Program-made: the position numbers and the translations under genes
In this document: piece after piece, positions 22,501 through 33,300 of the stretch
Position numbering within the stretch: the first letter of the stretch is position 1
How the letters are laid out: every line of letters starts with the position of its first letter
Notes under the pieces: generated by a model
Seen by the model: only the letters and a program-made list of their open reading frames with translations
Database searches by the model: none
What the model was told of the DNA's origin: nothing
Source: Heligmosomoides polygyrus polygyrus
Taxonomy: Eukaryota; Nematoda; Chromadorea; Rhabditida; Heligmosomidae
Assembly (NCBI GenBank): GCA_947396885.1
Contig: OX377201.1
Location: 66,004,983 to 66,068,982, forward strand
Length of the DNA stretch: 64,000 nt
Reading direction: 5' to 3'

Positions 22501-23747
22501 ATTGATAGTGTAAATGCTGCTTACAGGAGCCGTCTATTTATATGATGATGTCTGTTCTTTACAGTTGTTTTGTTGTAACATTCATGTTATCGTTAACAGG
22601 TGCCAAACTCCTTGCAAACTGCACGCATGCAACATGCTCATGCAAACTTGGTAGCAGAAATTCTGCTAGCATGCTATCGAGTAAAAATCGCCGGGGCCAC
22701 AGCATTACGCAATTTCCTTTCCTGGCACTAAAAATGGTCTTCTCCTGTGGTTGAAAACAAGCTTTAAACAATTATTTCTCCTAGAAAACAAATTTTGTGG
22801 AATTTCAAATAATGTGTTCGCTAATTGGGTAGCTGAATTAAAACTTCAAAGAAAGTTATAGTAAAATTGTCCCTGAGCAAAAAATTATTCGAACCTTTCC
22901 AGAGAGTCTTTAGATTAACGTAATTTTTCGAAAAAGTTGCATTCATGCAGTGCTTCTAGATCCAGTTCAGCGGTGCAGGGCTGTTCCCTAGATCCTAGAT
23001 CAGGCACAAACTGCCCGAAATGTTTACTCAGACAGAATTCGCTTAGTGGTCGAGGATGAAAGGGTTTGAAAGTGATTTTCTGCTTGGTTTGAATATTGTC
23101 GTGTCCCAGACATTAAATTGGTTAGTAAGCGACCGTGAAAGGGCTTGGAACCGAGCAAGAAAGGCGGCCACGCCCCCCCCCCCCTGAAGTACATGTTGTG
23201 TTGCGCAGTGGAGCGTGGTGACTGCCTTTCGTGCTCGGTTCCAAGCCCTTCCATGGTCGCTTACTAACCAACTTGGTGCCTGGGACACGACGACAAGGTT
23301 CAAACCGAACAGTAAACCCGGCTCAACCCCTCTCATCCTCGACCACTAAGCGACTTTTGAGTAGGTGCCAGCTTGACGTGTTGTCCCCATCAAGAGTTCT
23401 CATGGCACTTGCGTGTGAGAGTGCCGAGCTTTGAACGGCATTGACTGTTGCAGAACGAGACCGGTCTCGAGGTTACCATGCTGTCGTCCGGCGTGTCGCT
23501 GATCTACTCGTTCTTCATGGACGAGAAGAAGCGCGCTCATCGCATGCCCATGGAGTAAGTTCGAGGTCAGTGTGGTTGCCTTCGTCGAGGAATTGCACGT
23601 GTTTTCAGTGTGAAGACCGTGGTGGAGGATGTGTCGAAGCGGCAGGTGCCTCATTATCAGCGCTCCTTGGTTCTCGAGGTGATGGCCACCGACCCGAACA
23701 CCGACGCCGACGTGGAGATCCCGTACATTCGTTATGTGTTCGCCTAA
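5943..23747 (+). CDS. uba-1: ubiquitin-activating enzyme E1
   Basis: E1 adenylates ubiquitin with ATP, forms a thioester with it on a catalytic cysteine and passes it to E2 enzymes. It works in cytosol and nucleus. The gene rebuilds as 27 exons with GT-AG introns. Exon lengths sum to 3,066 bases (1,021 residues), within the normal E1 range. Two Rossmann glycine motifs are present: SGLGGVGVE near residue 50 in the inactive half, and VGAGAIGCE near 437-445 in the active half. The catalytic cysteine is Cys595 in [11 protein letters not shown] (codon 9731-9733). The C-terminal ubiquitin-fold part is complete and ends YIRYVFA. Introns 9, 15, 24 and 25 are 1.2-4.5 kb long and full of repeats, and most others are under 120 bp. 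The start at 5943 follows a likely trans-splice site. No frameshift or stop was found. Exon coordinates are in the next four entries. Confidence 0.95.
7533..8704 (+). other. uba-1 intron 9
   Basis: A 1,172-bp intron. Its middle holds a poly-G tract (about 7981-7995) followed by 42-bp tandem repeats. The rest shows nothing I recognise. Confidence 0.7.
8110..8245 (+). repeat. 42-bp tandem repeat, about three units
   Basis: Units of 41-42 bp contain a GATTCAGAAGAC-like core followed by GTCAT and a GCGCG or GTGCT segment. The spacing of successive cores near 8141, 8182 and 8224 is 41-42 bp. The same unit type occurs at 40078-40262, and degenerate units occur near 42480-42575. Each site is beside a purine-rich or poly-G tract. 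Confidence 0.6.
8705..9797 (+). other. uba-1: uba-1 exons 10-15: active adenylation domain and catalytic cysteine
   Basis: Exons: 8705-8890, 8948-9038, 9094-9239, 9300-9465, 9521-9635, 9694-9797 (residues 348-616). This block holds NRQFLFR after [11 protein letters not shown] (nucleotide and ubiquitin tail binding), [13 protein letters not shown], the crossover text [19 protein letters not shown] and the active-site [10 protein letters not shown] with Cys595. The exon 13/14 intron (9466-9520) is only clear from the protein. Splicing it restores [13 protein letters not shown], whereas reading through gives an unrelated stretch. Confidence 0.92.
10758..10850 (-). mobile_element. SINE family 3, degenerate copy in uba-1 intron 15
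   Basis: Minus-strand text matches the tRNA-like head of the copies at 11235, 27391 and 39370, including TGGTGTAAGG-type A-box text and a tail with GAGTTTTGATCGCA. The B box is badly eroded. Confidence 0.5.
11005..11135. mobile_element. decayed palindromic MITE related to the 45.1-kb A type
   Basis: The arms at 11019-11050 and 11094-11130 are inverted copies containing GACGCGACG and ATGATAG. The centre (TCGATCGGGCAGCTCG) resembles the centre of the A-type MITEs at 45111 and 45656. No coding potential. Confidence 0.45.
11235..11318 (+). mobile_element. SINE family 3, plus-strand copy
   Basis: The tRNA-like head starts with GCGCTAG and can pair with CTGGCGC near 11293-11299 as a 7-bp acceptor-like stem. 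The A-box-like TGGTGTAGCAT is at 11246-11256 and the B-box-like GGTTCGAGTCCC at 11279-11290. The D and anticodon arms are short, and the T stem pairs only in part. It is therefore a SINE head and not a tRNA gene. A maT element begins 1-2 bp after its recognisable end. Confidence 0.65.
11320..12052 (+). mobile_element. maT/mariner deletion derivative, copy 1
   Basis: A 733-bp element with inverted ends (left CAGGGTGCGTAAAAAGTATT, right the complement of it with two changes) flanked by TA. Only the C-terminal part of a DD37D-type transposase survives. NSLDYSF carries the third catalytic Asp, and near 11880-11945 the terminal [14 protein letters not shown] text is readable in another frame. The catalytic core is missing, so it cannot move itself. 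The copy at 60966-61701 has the same internal structure in the opposite orientation. Confidence 0.8.
12078..12940 (+). pseudogene. rearranged maT-type transposase with inverted duplicated end
   Basis: A decayed DD37D-type mariner relative. The readable part of the transposase runs from TDEKIFTVQ near 12315 to the stop at 12911-12913. It contains QQDWAPAHS (second Asp, with Trp where the family usually has Gly) and [12 protein letters not shown], where the third catalytic Asp is Asn. An in-frame TAG lies at 12446-12448, at a usual Trp position. The 5' half of the gene is absent. In its place, 12190-12305 is an inverted copy of the 3' end (12820-12935), followed outwards by what looks like the 3' terminal repeat. 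The element is dead. Confidence 0.8.
13393..15189 (+). other. uba-1: uba-1 exons 16-24: second catalytic cysteine half-domain and return to adenylation fold
   Basis: Exons: 13393-13505, 13709-13783, 14074-14202, 14259-14351, 14474-14573, 14634-14728, 14778-14870, 14930-15016, 15082-15189 (residues 617-914). Family text includes [73 protein letters not shown] and [15 protein letters not shown]. The splice sites for exons 18, 19 and 21 were chosen between two nearby AGs by frame and by family similarity, so these starts are slightly less sure. Confidence 0.9.
17388..17519. mobile_element. GC-rich MITE, M type, copy 1
   Basis: About 130 bp with inverted ends (TGTTATACTCCCGC on the left, GCGGGAGTATAACA on the right). 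Near-identical ends are at 17525-18795 and 59551-59709. The interior is GC-rich and non-coding. Confidence 0.75.
17525..18795. mobile_element. long M-type MITE or composite, copy 2
   Basis: It starts with GCCCCTGTTATACTCCCGC and ends with the inverted form of this text, but is about 1.27 kb long. The GC-rich outer parts resemble the short copies. The AT-richer middle holds two direct copies of a 70-100 bp unit beginning GGTTATACAC (17980-18080 and 18203-18275). It was either enlarged by insertion of a second element or formed from two MITE halves. No transposase frame. Confidence 0.6.
21127..22380 (+). pseudogene. mariner transposon relic
   Basis: A 1,254-bp element, near usual mariner length, with inverted ends (TTAGGTTGTCCGGAGAG on the left, CTTTCCGGACAAGCTAA on the right) and TA on both sides. 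Transposase text is spread over three frames. [21 protein letters not shown] is the N-terminal DNA-binding linker part, [18 protein letters not shown] holds the first Asp, and [10 protein letters not shown] holds the second. At 34 residues after the second Asp the family has the third catalytic Asp, but here it is Lys (SPTKYHLF). Frameshifts and stops confirm that it is inactive. Confidence 0.85.
23040..23350. mobile_element. hairpin (foldback) MITE in uba-1 intron 25
   Basis: The two halves are long inverted repeats. GCTTAGTGGTCGAGGATGA at the left is mirrored by TCATCCTCGACCACTAAGC at the right, and GGGCTTGGAACCGAGCA by TGCTCGGTTCCAAGCCC further in. Arms are about 125 bp around a poly-C loop region. 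It lies 100 bp before uba-1 exon 26. Confidence 0.8.
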
Positions 23748-24068
23748 GCATAATGATCTGTTTCACTTTCTGTGCGCTTCCATCTGACCCACTTCGCGTT
23801 TGCCTTAGGGTGTCACAAGGCGTGAGTGGCTGACTTCTTCCTCACATGATTCTTCAGTGCACTATTGTTGTTATGAGCATTGTTAGGCGTAGAAGAATCC
23901 GACTCGCAACATTTCCTTCTAGCACATGTGGGGCTTTTGGGTCTCGTGTAGCGGCGAATTCAGGTCTTTGTTAGCGCAAGGCGCCCGCAGTGTGCACGGT
24001 TCTCTGGCGAAGTTTGTTTTGAGCTTTTCTGGTCGTTGATCGATGTCTGTTCAACTGAAGGCAAATTA

Positions 24069-24074
24069 TTTATT
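24069..24074 (-). terminator. polyadenylation signal of the MAM-repeat gene
   Basis: AATAAA on the minus strand, about 250 bases after the stop at 24322. It fits as the 3' end of the minus-strand gene, which would leave roughly 300 bp to the uba-1 stop. Confidence 0.6.
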
Positions 24075-24321
24075 CTCATGAATTGCAGATGGAGATGGGG
24101 TAGCACCTGTAACGTTCTCATTTGCACTTGGCTGGTAGTACGAGTAAATTCTCAATGGTCGTGTCCTGATCTGTACACACAAGGCAGCGGCGGTTGGGAA
24201 GGCAAGGGGCGGACGGCGTTTGCGAGGTCTGAGAGCACAGTGCTAGCGAGTCGGCGCTCCATCAGGAGCCAGAGATCCCGAAATTGGGTCCACAGTGCAT
24301 GTGTGTCGACGACGCGGGCGC

Positions 24322-27300
24322 TCAGCACGCGTTGATGTCCAGCGTGTCGGTGAGCTGCAGTCTGTGGATGCTGAGTCTGCCGGATCGGGGCGCATACGTC
24401 GGTGTCGGATCCGTGAGCTTGGCGATTAGGTACACCTGGAACGGAAGCCGCTCAACACAGGCACGAACTGGTCATTAGCTTGCCATAGCAGGAACATCAG
24501 CCTATTTCACTGGTGGGTGGATATTGTGAAGGAGGGCAGTGTAGTCCCGGGGAAGCCCTCGGAAGGAGGAGACGCCCTATCGGATTTCGCGGAGGCGCTT
24601 GAAAACCTCTGCAATAAAACAGTGGTACAGCTGACTCTTATGGGTAACTGACCTCTCCTTGAAATATTCCGCCCGAAAGTCGTTTAAGTGTGCCGCTTCC
24701 CGGGAACTAATGCAGACTGCTTCCGCCCTCGCGATGACAGTCGTCAAGGGAGCGGGATCAACGCACATGCGTCGCTGCTTGCAATGCAGATATTTTCACA
24801 GAAAGCCGGAGCTAGAGGTGTGAGAACACAAATTCCTTGCAAGAGGTGGCCTCCGATGGGATTCCAACAGTGTTGTAGCTGAACTCTACGATGCCATTCC
24901 GCCGTCACTTTCTCAGGATGGGGTTTACAGCAACAGGTAATTCCTTCCTCGCCGAATAAGCAGCTTCTAGTCGTGAGCGCGTACAAGCTCATCCAAGGTA
25001 CGCCCTCATGGTTGGGAAGCAGTTGAATCTACATAGTGCTGCGAGCAGGGCCTATGCGCGAAACAGCTCATAAAGCTCACCTTGGTATCGCTGGGCAGCA
25101 TTTCAATGTAGTCCTCTCCGTGTCGTCCCTCAACTTTGAAGCAGCTTTCGAGCTCTTTGTTGGCGCTGTCGTTGCAGACGAAGAGTGTTGCTTCTCCCTG
25201 AAAAGTCCATTGGTTTTCCCAGTTCTGCCTTCGTAAAACATCGAAATGTTTGCCTCGCTTTAATGCTTCTCTGTACCAGGCGGACCAGTTTGTGTACGCG
25301 CTAATGTTTCGATTTGTTCGACTTCAAATGGCTGGAGTGCTCATGGATTCGGTTACTGCTCTCCGCCCGATCAAGCAGCCCCTCAACAGTGCCTTTAAAG
25401 CCAAGTGTTCTGTTCGGCCGTCAGGCCTTGAATCTGCATTTTGTGCCTTTGAGCACCAGACTCAGTGCGATCGCTGCAGCCTAACTGCATACCGCCAATA
25501 CTTTCCAAAGTAGATGGTGCAACTGACCTCTCCTCGAAATATTCCGCCCTAAGAGACCTAATTCTTGGACTCCATGCCAACCGTTTGTGGTTTGAGAGCT
25601 TTAATCCCTTTTGGTTCCACAAACTTATACAAGGAAACGCCTTAGAAGAAACCTTCGGGCTGTGACAGTATCTTCTGCTAAGGCCGGGGACCAGTGACAG
25701 TAGCCTGCAGCTTACCTCGCCCGCGACACAGTTTCATGTTCTTCTAGTCAGCGACTGCGTGGTCTGCGTCATTTCCGATCATCCGAGAAACACCTCAGAT
25801 AACGTCAAAGCGGTGCTGGGCTAGCTGCTCTTCACCCCAGCAAGCGTTCATTAGAGAGATGAGAAGTGCTGGAAGAAATCCGGTGTTGGAGAGTTAGGCA
25901 CTGCCTAGGAGGTTGGCTGTAAGGCGAGCTCCATACCTAGGCTTCTCGTCCACTCAAAAGGGTGTTTATTTGCGTTCCTCATTAACATGGGAGGAGAGAA
26001 TGCACAGGCGGGGGTTTGCGCCAGTTCAGTAGGGAACAGGGTGACGAGATCATTATGAGAGCAACCCGAGCTCACGATGGTTCTCAGATCCTGGCACTTT
26101 CTACAAACTGTAGCGCTGGCCGTGTCACTTCCACGACGAGCAATAGTAGCTCCAATCCCATGGGAAACTGTTGAGCATTCGAGTGACTTGACGTTAGCTC
26201 CTTTGTAAAAAATGGTAGTGCCTTGAGTTTACGTCTCCATAACTACGACCTGGTAGTGCTTGCAGAAACGTGGCTAAGCAGCGAGGACGACCAAAACCTC
26301 TTCTGGGTATAGTCAGTAACCAGCACGTTGGAGTTAGATGTGATCGGACTTCGAAAACGGTTGTGGTAAAGTGTTTCTCATGAAGCAAACATTCTTGTAC
26401 TGTGAAGTGTTTAAGGAGCAGGTGACTAATTGTAATGAGATTTTAGAGTGTGACCGAAAACCTTACTGAACTTCGAGTTATAGCTATACGCAAAACCCCT
26501 GGCTGTAGTGTTTTAGGATCTATCAGTTATCGAAAACTGTGAATGACTTCTCTGCAGCCAATGCGACAACACTTTAGTTGAAGACTTTAATATTCCAGAT
26601 CCGATATCACATAACAGCCGTAATGCTTCCGTTGTTCCGAGATGTTGGAAACCCATGATTTCCAGCAACTTGCGTCAGCTCCAACCAGGGGAGACTCAGT
26701 ATTGGACCTTTGTCTGTGAAAGAAGCCAGGCTTCGTCAAATACTTAATCACAGGTCCTTCCGTTGGTAGCCGTGGCCACGACACAGTTGTAATTCAGTTA
26801 GGCTTACAGCTTAAAAACGAGGAAGATAGATAGATTCCCGATTTCAAGAATCCCGATTATTATCAGAAGGAGCTTACATAGCTAACATTCATTGGATCGG
26901 TGTAATCAACGGGGAGTACGGTGGACCAGCTATACGAAACACCGCTAACAGTTCTTTTCCTTACGATTCATTTGAACGCCTCCATGAGGAAACCAGGCAG
27001 AGGCGAATTCGCTCTCCTCTCTCAGACGATTAAGTCATCGCCGTTTTCATCTTCGGAAGAAAGCGTCGGCTACGAGCAAATACGGGGACCAGTAGAAGTC
27101 TGAGCTTCTCTCAAAAGCTTAATGCGGCCTTTTTCGGGATAATGTTTATCTTGAAAGGAAAGTGGCTAAGTTGCAGGACAAGTCGGCTTTTTGTATGGAA
27201 ACTATGGAATTCGAACCTTGACTGAAAGCGATGGAAAATTGGTCTACAATGAAGGAGATAGAGATAACCTATTATGCGAAGCGTTTAACGAGGTATATAA

Positions 27301-30300
27301 GAAGGAACAGATCGGGAGCGAGCACCGAGTTGTTGCTGATATCGAATAATTGCCACCCTGCAACTAAACCATTCCGTGTGCTGCTACATCGATGTTTTGA
27401 TGCGATCGAAACTTATAGCGCCAGGCGGAACTCGAACCTCCACCTCCTGCTGACCGGGCGGGAATGCTCTACGCCATTGTACAACATCGTCTTAGCAACT
27501 TGCATCCTCGGTACCAACCACTCGAGGCTTGAAGCAACTGAATTGAGTCATACAGTATGGTTTCACAGGAAGAAGATTATTGAAGAGTTTGTTGCTTAAG
27601 GGGCCTCAAAGTCCTCGGTATGCCCGAATTTTACTCCATTAGGCTTCATAAAGAAACATCATGCATCAGATAACATATCCTTTGAAGCAACCAATTCAAT
27701 CTGAGCCACTCTAGAGCAGAGATTCCTGTTAGATGGAAACACACATTTTTTGGCCCCAATTTCAAAGAAGACTCCACTTAACAATCCCATGAACTACCGG
27801 CCAATAAGCAACACTTCAATTTTTGCTAGAATATCTGAAAAAAATTTCTGTGACTTTGATTTTTTTTAATTGGACAAATTTGGGTTTCCAAAAGGTAGAC
27901 CCGTAGAATCAAACGTTCCTTGAATGAGTGGACTAAGTCAACTGAAGACAACAGACGCACGGATGTGGTGTATTTCGATTTCTCAAAAGCATTTGACAAT
28001 ATCCCGGTAGAAAAATTGACGGACAAACTAGATGTGGTATGTAGGTACTCATTGGTTATAATTTGGATTCGGCAATTCTTATCCGAAAGAAAATATCAAA
28101 TTAAAATTAAGGGCCAGTACACCAAGGTAATTCATGCATTTAGCGGCGTTCCTCAGGTTGAAGTGCAGTCCCCAATTCTGTTCTTTTTGTGCCTTCGACT
28201 TTCCTAATTACTCAATAGTCTCGGGATTAAATAAATGCTGACGATGCTAAAACTTACAACTAAAGTAGAACTTTGATTTGAGAGCACAGCAGATTCGCAT
28301 TCACTTCAGCCCGCTATTCACTTTATCGGTTCTTGGGCAGTGAAACTAAAACTATCACCTTAAATTGAGAAGACGCACTTCTTGTTGATTGCAGCGAAAA
28401 AGCGGGCTCAATTTCCGGAATATATGATTAACAGCCAGCTTCTGAAAAACGTTGATGGCTTCGAGATCTGGTTTTCACCATAACGAGTGGCCTTTGCTTT
28501 TCCAAGAACTGCAGAATGTTGGTGAAGAAGGCCAGTTACCGCCCGTATAATACCTTCGGGGTTTGAAATCTGTCCAAGAAGAACGACCAAGAGCCGTTAA
28601 AGAGGAGGCGGCTGCAGCAGTATTTATAAGGAAAGATGCACTTAAGGGAGACACGGCTTTAGGCAAATCTAACAGTAGACGCCACCGAGACGACGACGAG
28701 CAGGAGATCATGTAGATCGGATATTGGGGCACAAGGCGAGATTTGGTGCGCGAAGCTGTCGATATAGGACATTCTCGGCAAGGACGATGTGCGTTCGGTC
28801 GTTCTGACGTTCTTCTATCTATTCTTCGCCTAGTCTTTTTACGAGACGTCGTCCTCATACAGCCCCTTACAGTGTTCAGGCTCGAAATTAGCGCTCTGGA
28901 TAACCTCAGTGGACCGCGTTTTAAGTGGAAAGCACTTGCCTAACAAGCGAGGCCCATGAACATCCCCCAAACATTCTCAACGTGACCAATATGGTCTTGT
29001 AGGGCATCGGACGAGGAACATAGGACTGGTTTTTTGTTCAAATTTTTACGATAGGCATCCACTTACGCCTTAAGTAAATAAATAGATGAGGCGTCAACAC
29101 AAAGAGCTAGAAGAGGGAACTCCGTGCGAGCAAAACTGCAGAAGAAGTGGAAGAGGTGCTCTATTGTCTATCTACTGTACACGGCGTCTCTTACGATTGC
29201 AAGAAATGTTGGAGAAGAATAGACCCGTTGCTGTGCTGTTCAGGCGTGGCAGCATCTTGAAGCTCACCAGCGTTTTCGACGTGCGTCCGCCGCTACTTTG
29301 CAGTTTAGACTGACACCCTTTCTAGATCCGAATTCAACGGCAGCTCTCGCGGCACAAAACATTCAGAGGAGCTTCTGTAGGATGTGACTCATCTTTTTCA
29401 CTTCGATTCGCCGATTCTAAATACATGTTGGAGCTCATGAGCAACAACCGACAAGCTCACTTGTCACAGTGACCACAGCGACATCGCTATAGTAGCATTC
29501 CATATTGCGAGTTCGAAAGCTAGTGCGAAGGGCTCTGCTCAAATTCTTGAGCAGGGAGCGAATTAGGTGTGGTAAAAATGAGGTCGATATTGGAGTGCTG
29601 AAATACAGATTCAGCTGGACGCTGCTAGAAGAAACAAAAGCTGCGAGAATTGTCTCGGTTTTGGCTCGGACGATTGCATTATGTTAGAGGTGAAACAATT
29701 AGGTGCACCTTCATGGCGAGGAAAGCGAGACGCAGCGGCGCTTACCTCAATGGTGTAGTTGAAATGGAGTCGAGAAATGGTGTTGAGATGGAAGACGGGC
29801 GACTCCAGAATGGATATGCTGTGGAAGGCGTCCAATCGTGTCACCACCGAGTGGTCAATCACCTGGAAGTAAGCGATTTTTCTACCAGCTTCTGCTGACT
29901 AGGTGAGGGGCCTGCGGAGCGAGGAGCCAGAAGTGGAGGACTTGCCTCGTGCCGTGCGCTGTTTTGAATGGGACTCGTATCGTAGAGGCAGGCGTGTCCT
30001 CGACGGAAGTCGCACGAGAGAAGGCGGCACGCATTGGGATCCGGCTGATCCGCCAGTGGATGGTACGACTTCGACGAGTACTGCCGCAGAACGGATGGAC
30101 ACAGCTCCCCCTTAAAACGGCTGGCGAAATAACACGCTCACACTCAACGAAGCAAGGTGGGGATGAGCGATCGGCCGCGCTAGCTGCGGTCCTCGTTATC
30201 CGACATTTGCTCAACAGTCGCTCCATTTCCGCCAAAGGCAGGTCCATACTGTCGGCAGGGTTTCGACGATACCTGCACTCTGATGTCGTCCACGATGACC

Positions 30301-33300
30301 ATTCCCTGATCGGGAGATTCCGCTCGAAGGGCGATCCGGAATGGCCTCTCGATTCTGGGAAGGTCGACGACGACAGGTCCAGACGACGCCGGCTGGCAGT
30401 CGAGTAGCGATGGCGTTGACTCATCCACCAAGCACACCTGGAGGTAACCAGTTCTGTACTCCAGCTAACTGCGACTCATTGTCGCCACCGCTCACCTGCA
30501 GCTTCGCTGTTCCTGTAAGCCAGAGATTGAACTGGATGCTGACTTCATTCAGCACGCAGCGGATAACCTCCGAGAGAAGCATGGTCGACCCGCCAGTTTC
30601 CATTCGGGCAACGGCAAACTCCCCGTCTAAAGCGTTCTACTTAATATTGCTCTGCAATGTGTACATACTTGCCAATTGGCTGCGTTCTGGTTTCTGACCA
30701 TTGGAAAACACTGAGCGCAGCTCTGCAGACCATACTGACTCACCCCTGTGCATAATCTCCATGCACTCTCATCTTGAGACCTCGGCATCGATGTTGACTT
30801 TCGCTATTCCTTCTAACTGAACGAGGTTGGTAGGTGGAAAAGTTTACCCTAGACCTGACTTTTCGACCATTTCGTCGTCTTCAGAGGCCTAAGGGTGGCT
30901 TGCCGCGCTGCCATATGTGACGAAAGGCCAAGAGCACAACACGAAAATCCGAAACGTGCAAAATGAACTCTCACGGCTTTCCACCACAGAGTGTGGCGAC
31001 GTTGCTTACCACTCGCGGTTAATAGACCAGTAGCGAATCAGACTCACTAAGAGTCCCATGTAACTCTCGGTGACTGATCACGCAGGACGACGCTAACGGG
31101 AGCAGATCCTCCGTGATGGATAGGCTCCTATTTCTGTTGTTCATACTTGGATCTCTAGCGGCAATCCAAAACGCTTCGAGCGCTTTGCGTGAGGAAATTT
31201 CGGCCTCGAAGGCCATAATCATACACATTCTGTTAAAGCCCTTGCCGTTGTGAATTTCGACTCTAGGTTTGCCAGGTGGTGTCAGTAAGCCACATCGTTC
31301 ACTTGTTAGGTAATCGATAAGGCCTACTCCCAACGCTCTGCCACTCTTCCCATTATGTGCGTTACCACACTTCCTACACCGAATCTGATAAACCACCCCA
31401 CTTTCAGTTTCCAGCTTTAGTGCATGGACAAATAACGCAACTATCTGATATGCCTGCTTGTCATGGAGTTCCGTACAAGTTGTCTTTTGATGTTGTGGCT
31501 AGGAATTTTGACTTAATGAGCATCATCTTTTAGCTGTGCACGAAAGATACATTTCGGAATTGCGAGGTGCAAGGAGAAGAGATAAGATAAGATCAAGTAG
31601 AGATAAGGCAAGAGTCAAAGACGGAGACTTCATCGTGGGTATCTCTACCCCCTATACCCGCGGATTAGTCGTTGATGAATCCGGCCCATGGTCTATTAAC
31701 CGCGAGTGGTAGCAATGTCGCTACACTCCGTGGTGGAAAGCCGTGAAAGTTCATTCTGCACATTTCGGATTTTTGCGTTGCGCTCTTGCCTTTCGTCAAA
31801 AATAGCAGCGCCGAGGAAGCGTTTGGTGATGTAGAGTACAAATTAAAAACTTTAAACCATCTTTAGACCTCTGAAGACGATGACACGGTCGAGACGTCAG
31901 CTTTGCAATAAAGATTTCCGCCTACCAACCTCATTGGTGCTAAAGAAACGGCGAAAGTTATCCCCTCGTAATGCCTAATAAGAAACAGGCACTGAAGGCG
32001 CACTTCTACCTCAGGAGACGTGATTACTTATAAACTGGGCCATGCCGGGCATTAAAATGCAACCTGGTAAGCTGTTGAAGCCGGTGAGTGAGTAGAACTT
32101 CTCCTGGTTGAGCGGGCCGTGTCCGACCATCCACTGATTGGCTGCGATTTCTGTGTCCTCGTTGCCCGTTGTCGATTCGGTCGATCCCCAGACGCAGCTG
32201 GCAGCTCGGCGCGTGAAGTCGCACGAGAGTTCCTGAACAGGAGCGACCATCTGCCTCCGGGTCGGCAACCACGAGTCGCTTACCAGGAGCGGTTTCAACC
32301 TTCTATGGAACTTCGAAAGGAGACCTAGGTCGGTGGATGGAGCCTGGGATGCGAGTTACAATATATGTAGGTTCAAACTGCAGAGTGCATTGGCTGAACA
32401 AGTGTTAACCTCCTATCATTGACCGTTGTGACAGTTGTATCCCTCTCCTAAGAAAAAACTTAATCTCAACACAGAGAGGGTCAAAAACAGATGCCAAATT
32501 AGGAATCAGCACCTCAATCGACCCCGTTCACAAATGTTGAGCGAAAACAGTGTTCTGCTCTCAACACAATTACTCACTCCTACTGTAACCTGTTTTCAAA
32601 TGACCAAAGTTGTATTACAAATATAATAGTTCCGTCACTACCCCTATCAGGAATAGTGACCGCTCCAAATTACTTTCAATCTAAACGTAAGGGCCCTACC
32701 TGAGAATTTTCGGCTTGTTAGGGATTTTAAAGGTGCAGATTTTGTCGGTATCGAAAACTATTTAATGAATATGACTGGTTAGGTTCTTTCAACTCGGTCA
32801 ACTCCGTGGACGATAGTGTGTGAAATTCTTATCACGGTGTTACATCATGTCGTTGAGCTTTTTGTACCTCTTCGTAAACTAAGGAGGGCTCAAAGATCTC
32901 TGCCAGATTATCTACGAGAAACGCTAAACTTCAAAAATATGGCCTGGAAACAAGCGATTTCCATCAATACTCCCAGCTGCTGGGAGCAATACAAGGCAGT
33001 AAATTTTAAAACGGAGAAGGCTTTTCGTAGGTACCAGATGCATCTCGAAAAGAATATTGTGGAGACAGGAGATCGTAGGAGTTTCTTTAGGTATGTAAAC
33101 GCTAGAGCTCAGGAAAAATCCTCAACTTCTGTTTTACGTGATGCGTCTGGTTGCATCGCTGTTACCGACGAAGAGAAGGCGGTACTCCTCTCCACTGTTT
33201 TCCTAAAGGCATTCGCCGACACAAGCATCAGTGGGATTCCGGAGTGAGAGACGAACGTTAGCGGAACCATGAGTAGCGAAACCCGCGTTTATCCTTCCAT

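Larger units (their letters stand above)
19730..23453 (+). other. uba-1 intron 25
   Basis: A 3,724-bp intron. 19730-21124 and 22383-23039 show nothing recognised. 21127-22380 is a mariner relic, and 23040-23350 is a hairpin MITE close to the exon 26 acceptor. Confidence 0.7.
19646..23747 (+). other. uba-1: uba-1 exons 25-27: ubiquitin-fold domain and stop
   Basis: Exons: 19646-19729, 23454-23554, 23609-23747 (residues 915-1021). Exon 25 ([16 protein letters not shown]) lies alone between introns of 4.5 and 3.7 kb. Exons 26-27 carry [17 protein letters not shown] and the terminal ubiquitin-fold text that docks E2 enzymes, with stop TAA at 23745-23747. No AATAAA was seen in the 250 bases after the stop. 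Confidence 0.92.
24322..30110 (-). other. MAM-repeat gene exons 16-19: MAM-like domain 4 and stop
   Basis: Exons 30110-29946, 29862-29746, 25197-25081, 24435-24322 (residues about 601-770). Landmarks are GELCPSVLRQY, LLSCDFRRGHACLYDTSP, FHLNTISRLHFNYTIE, GEATLFVCNDSANKELESC, VYLIAKLTDPTP and LDINAC before TGA. Exon 16 ends GAG|GCAAGT, a GC donor. Between exons 17 and 18 lie 4.5 kb with a LINE relic. Confidence 0.83.

Noticed and set aside
29195..29309. Minus-strand open piece SKLQSSGGRTSKTL... between an acceptor and a donor
   Set aside because: Phase fits at one side only, and the text does not match the MAM-like strand pattern that the chosen exon gives.
29520..29597. Minus-strand piece after a good acceptor (HSNIDLIFTTPNSLP...) that could follow exon 17 of the MAM-repeat gene in phase
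   Set aside because: It runs into TAG with no usable GT or GC donor. Exon 25197-25081 supplies the expected domain text in phase.
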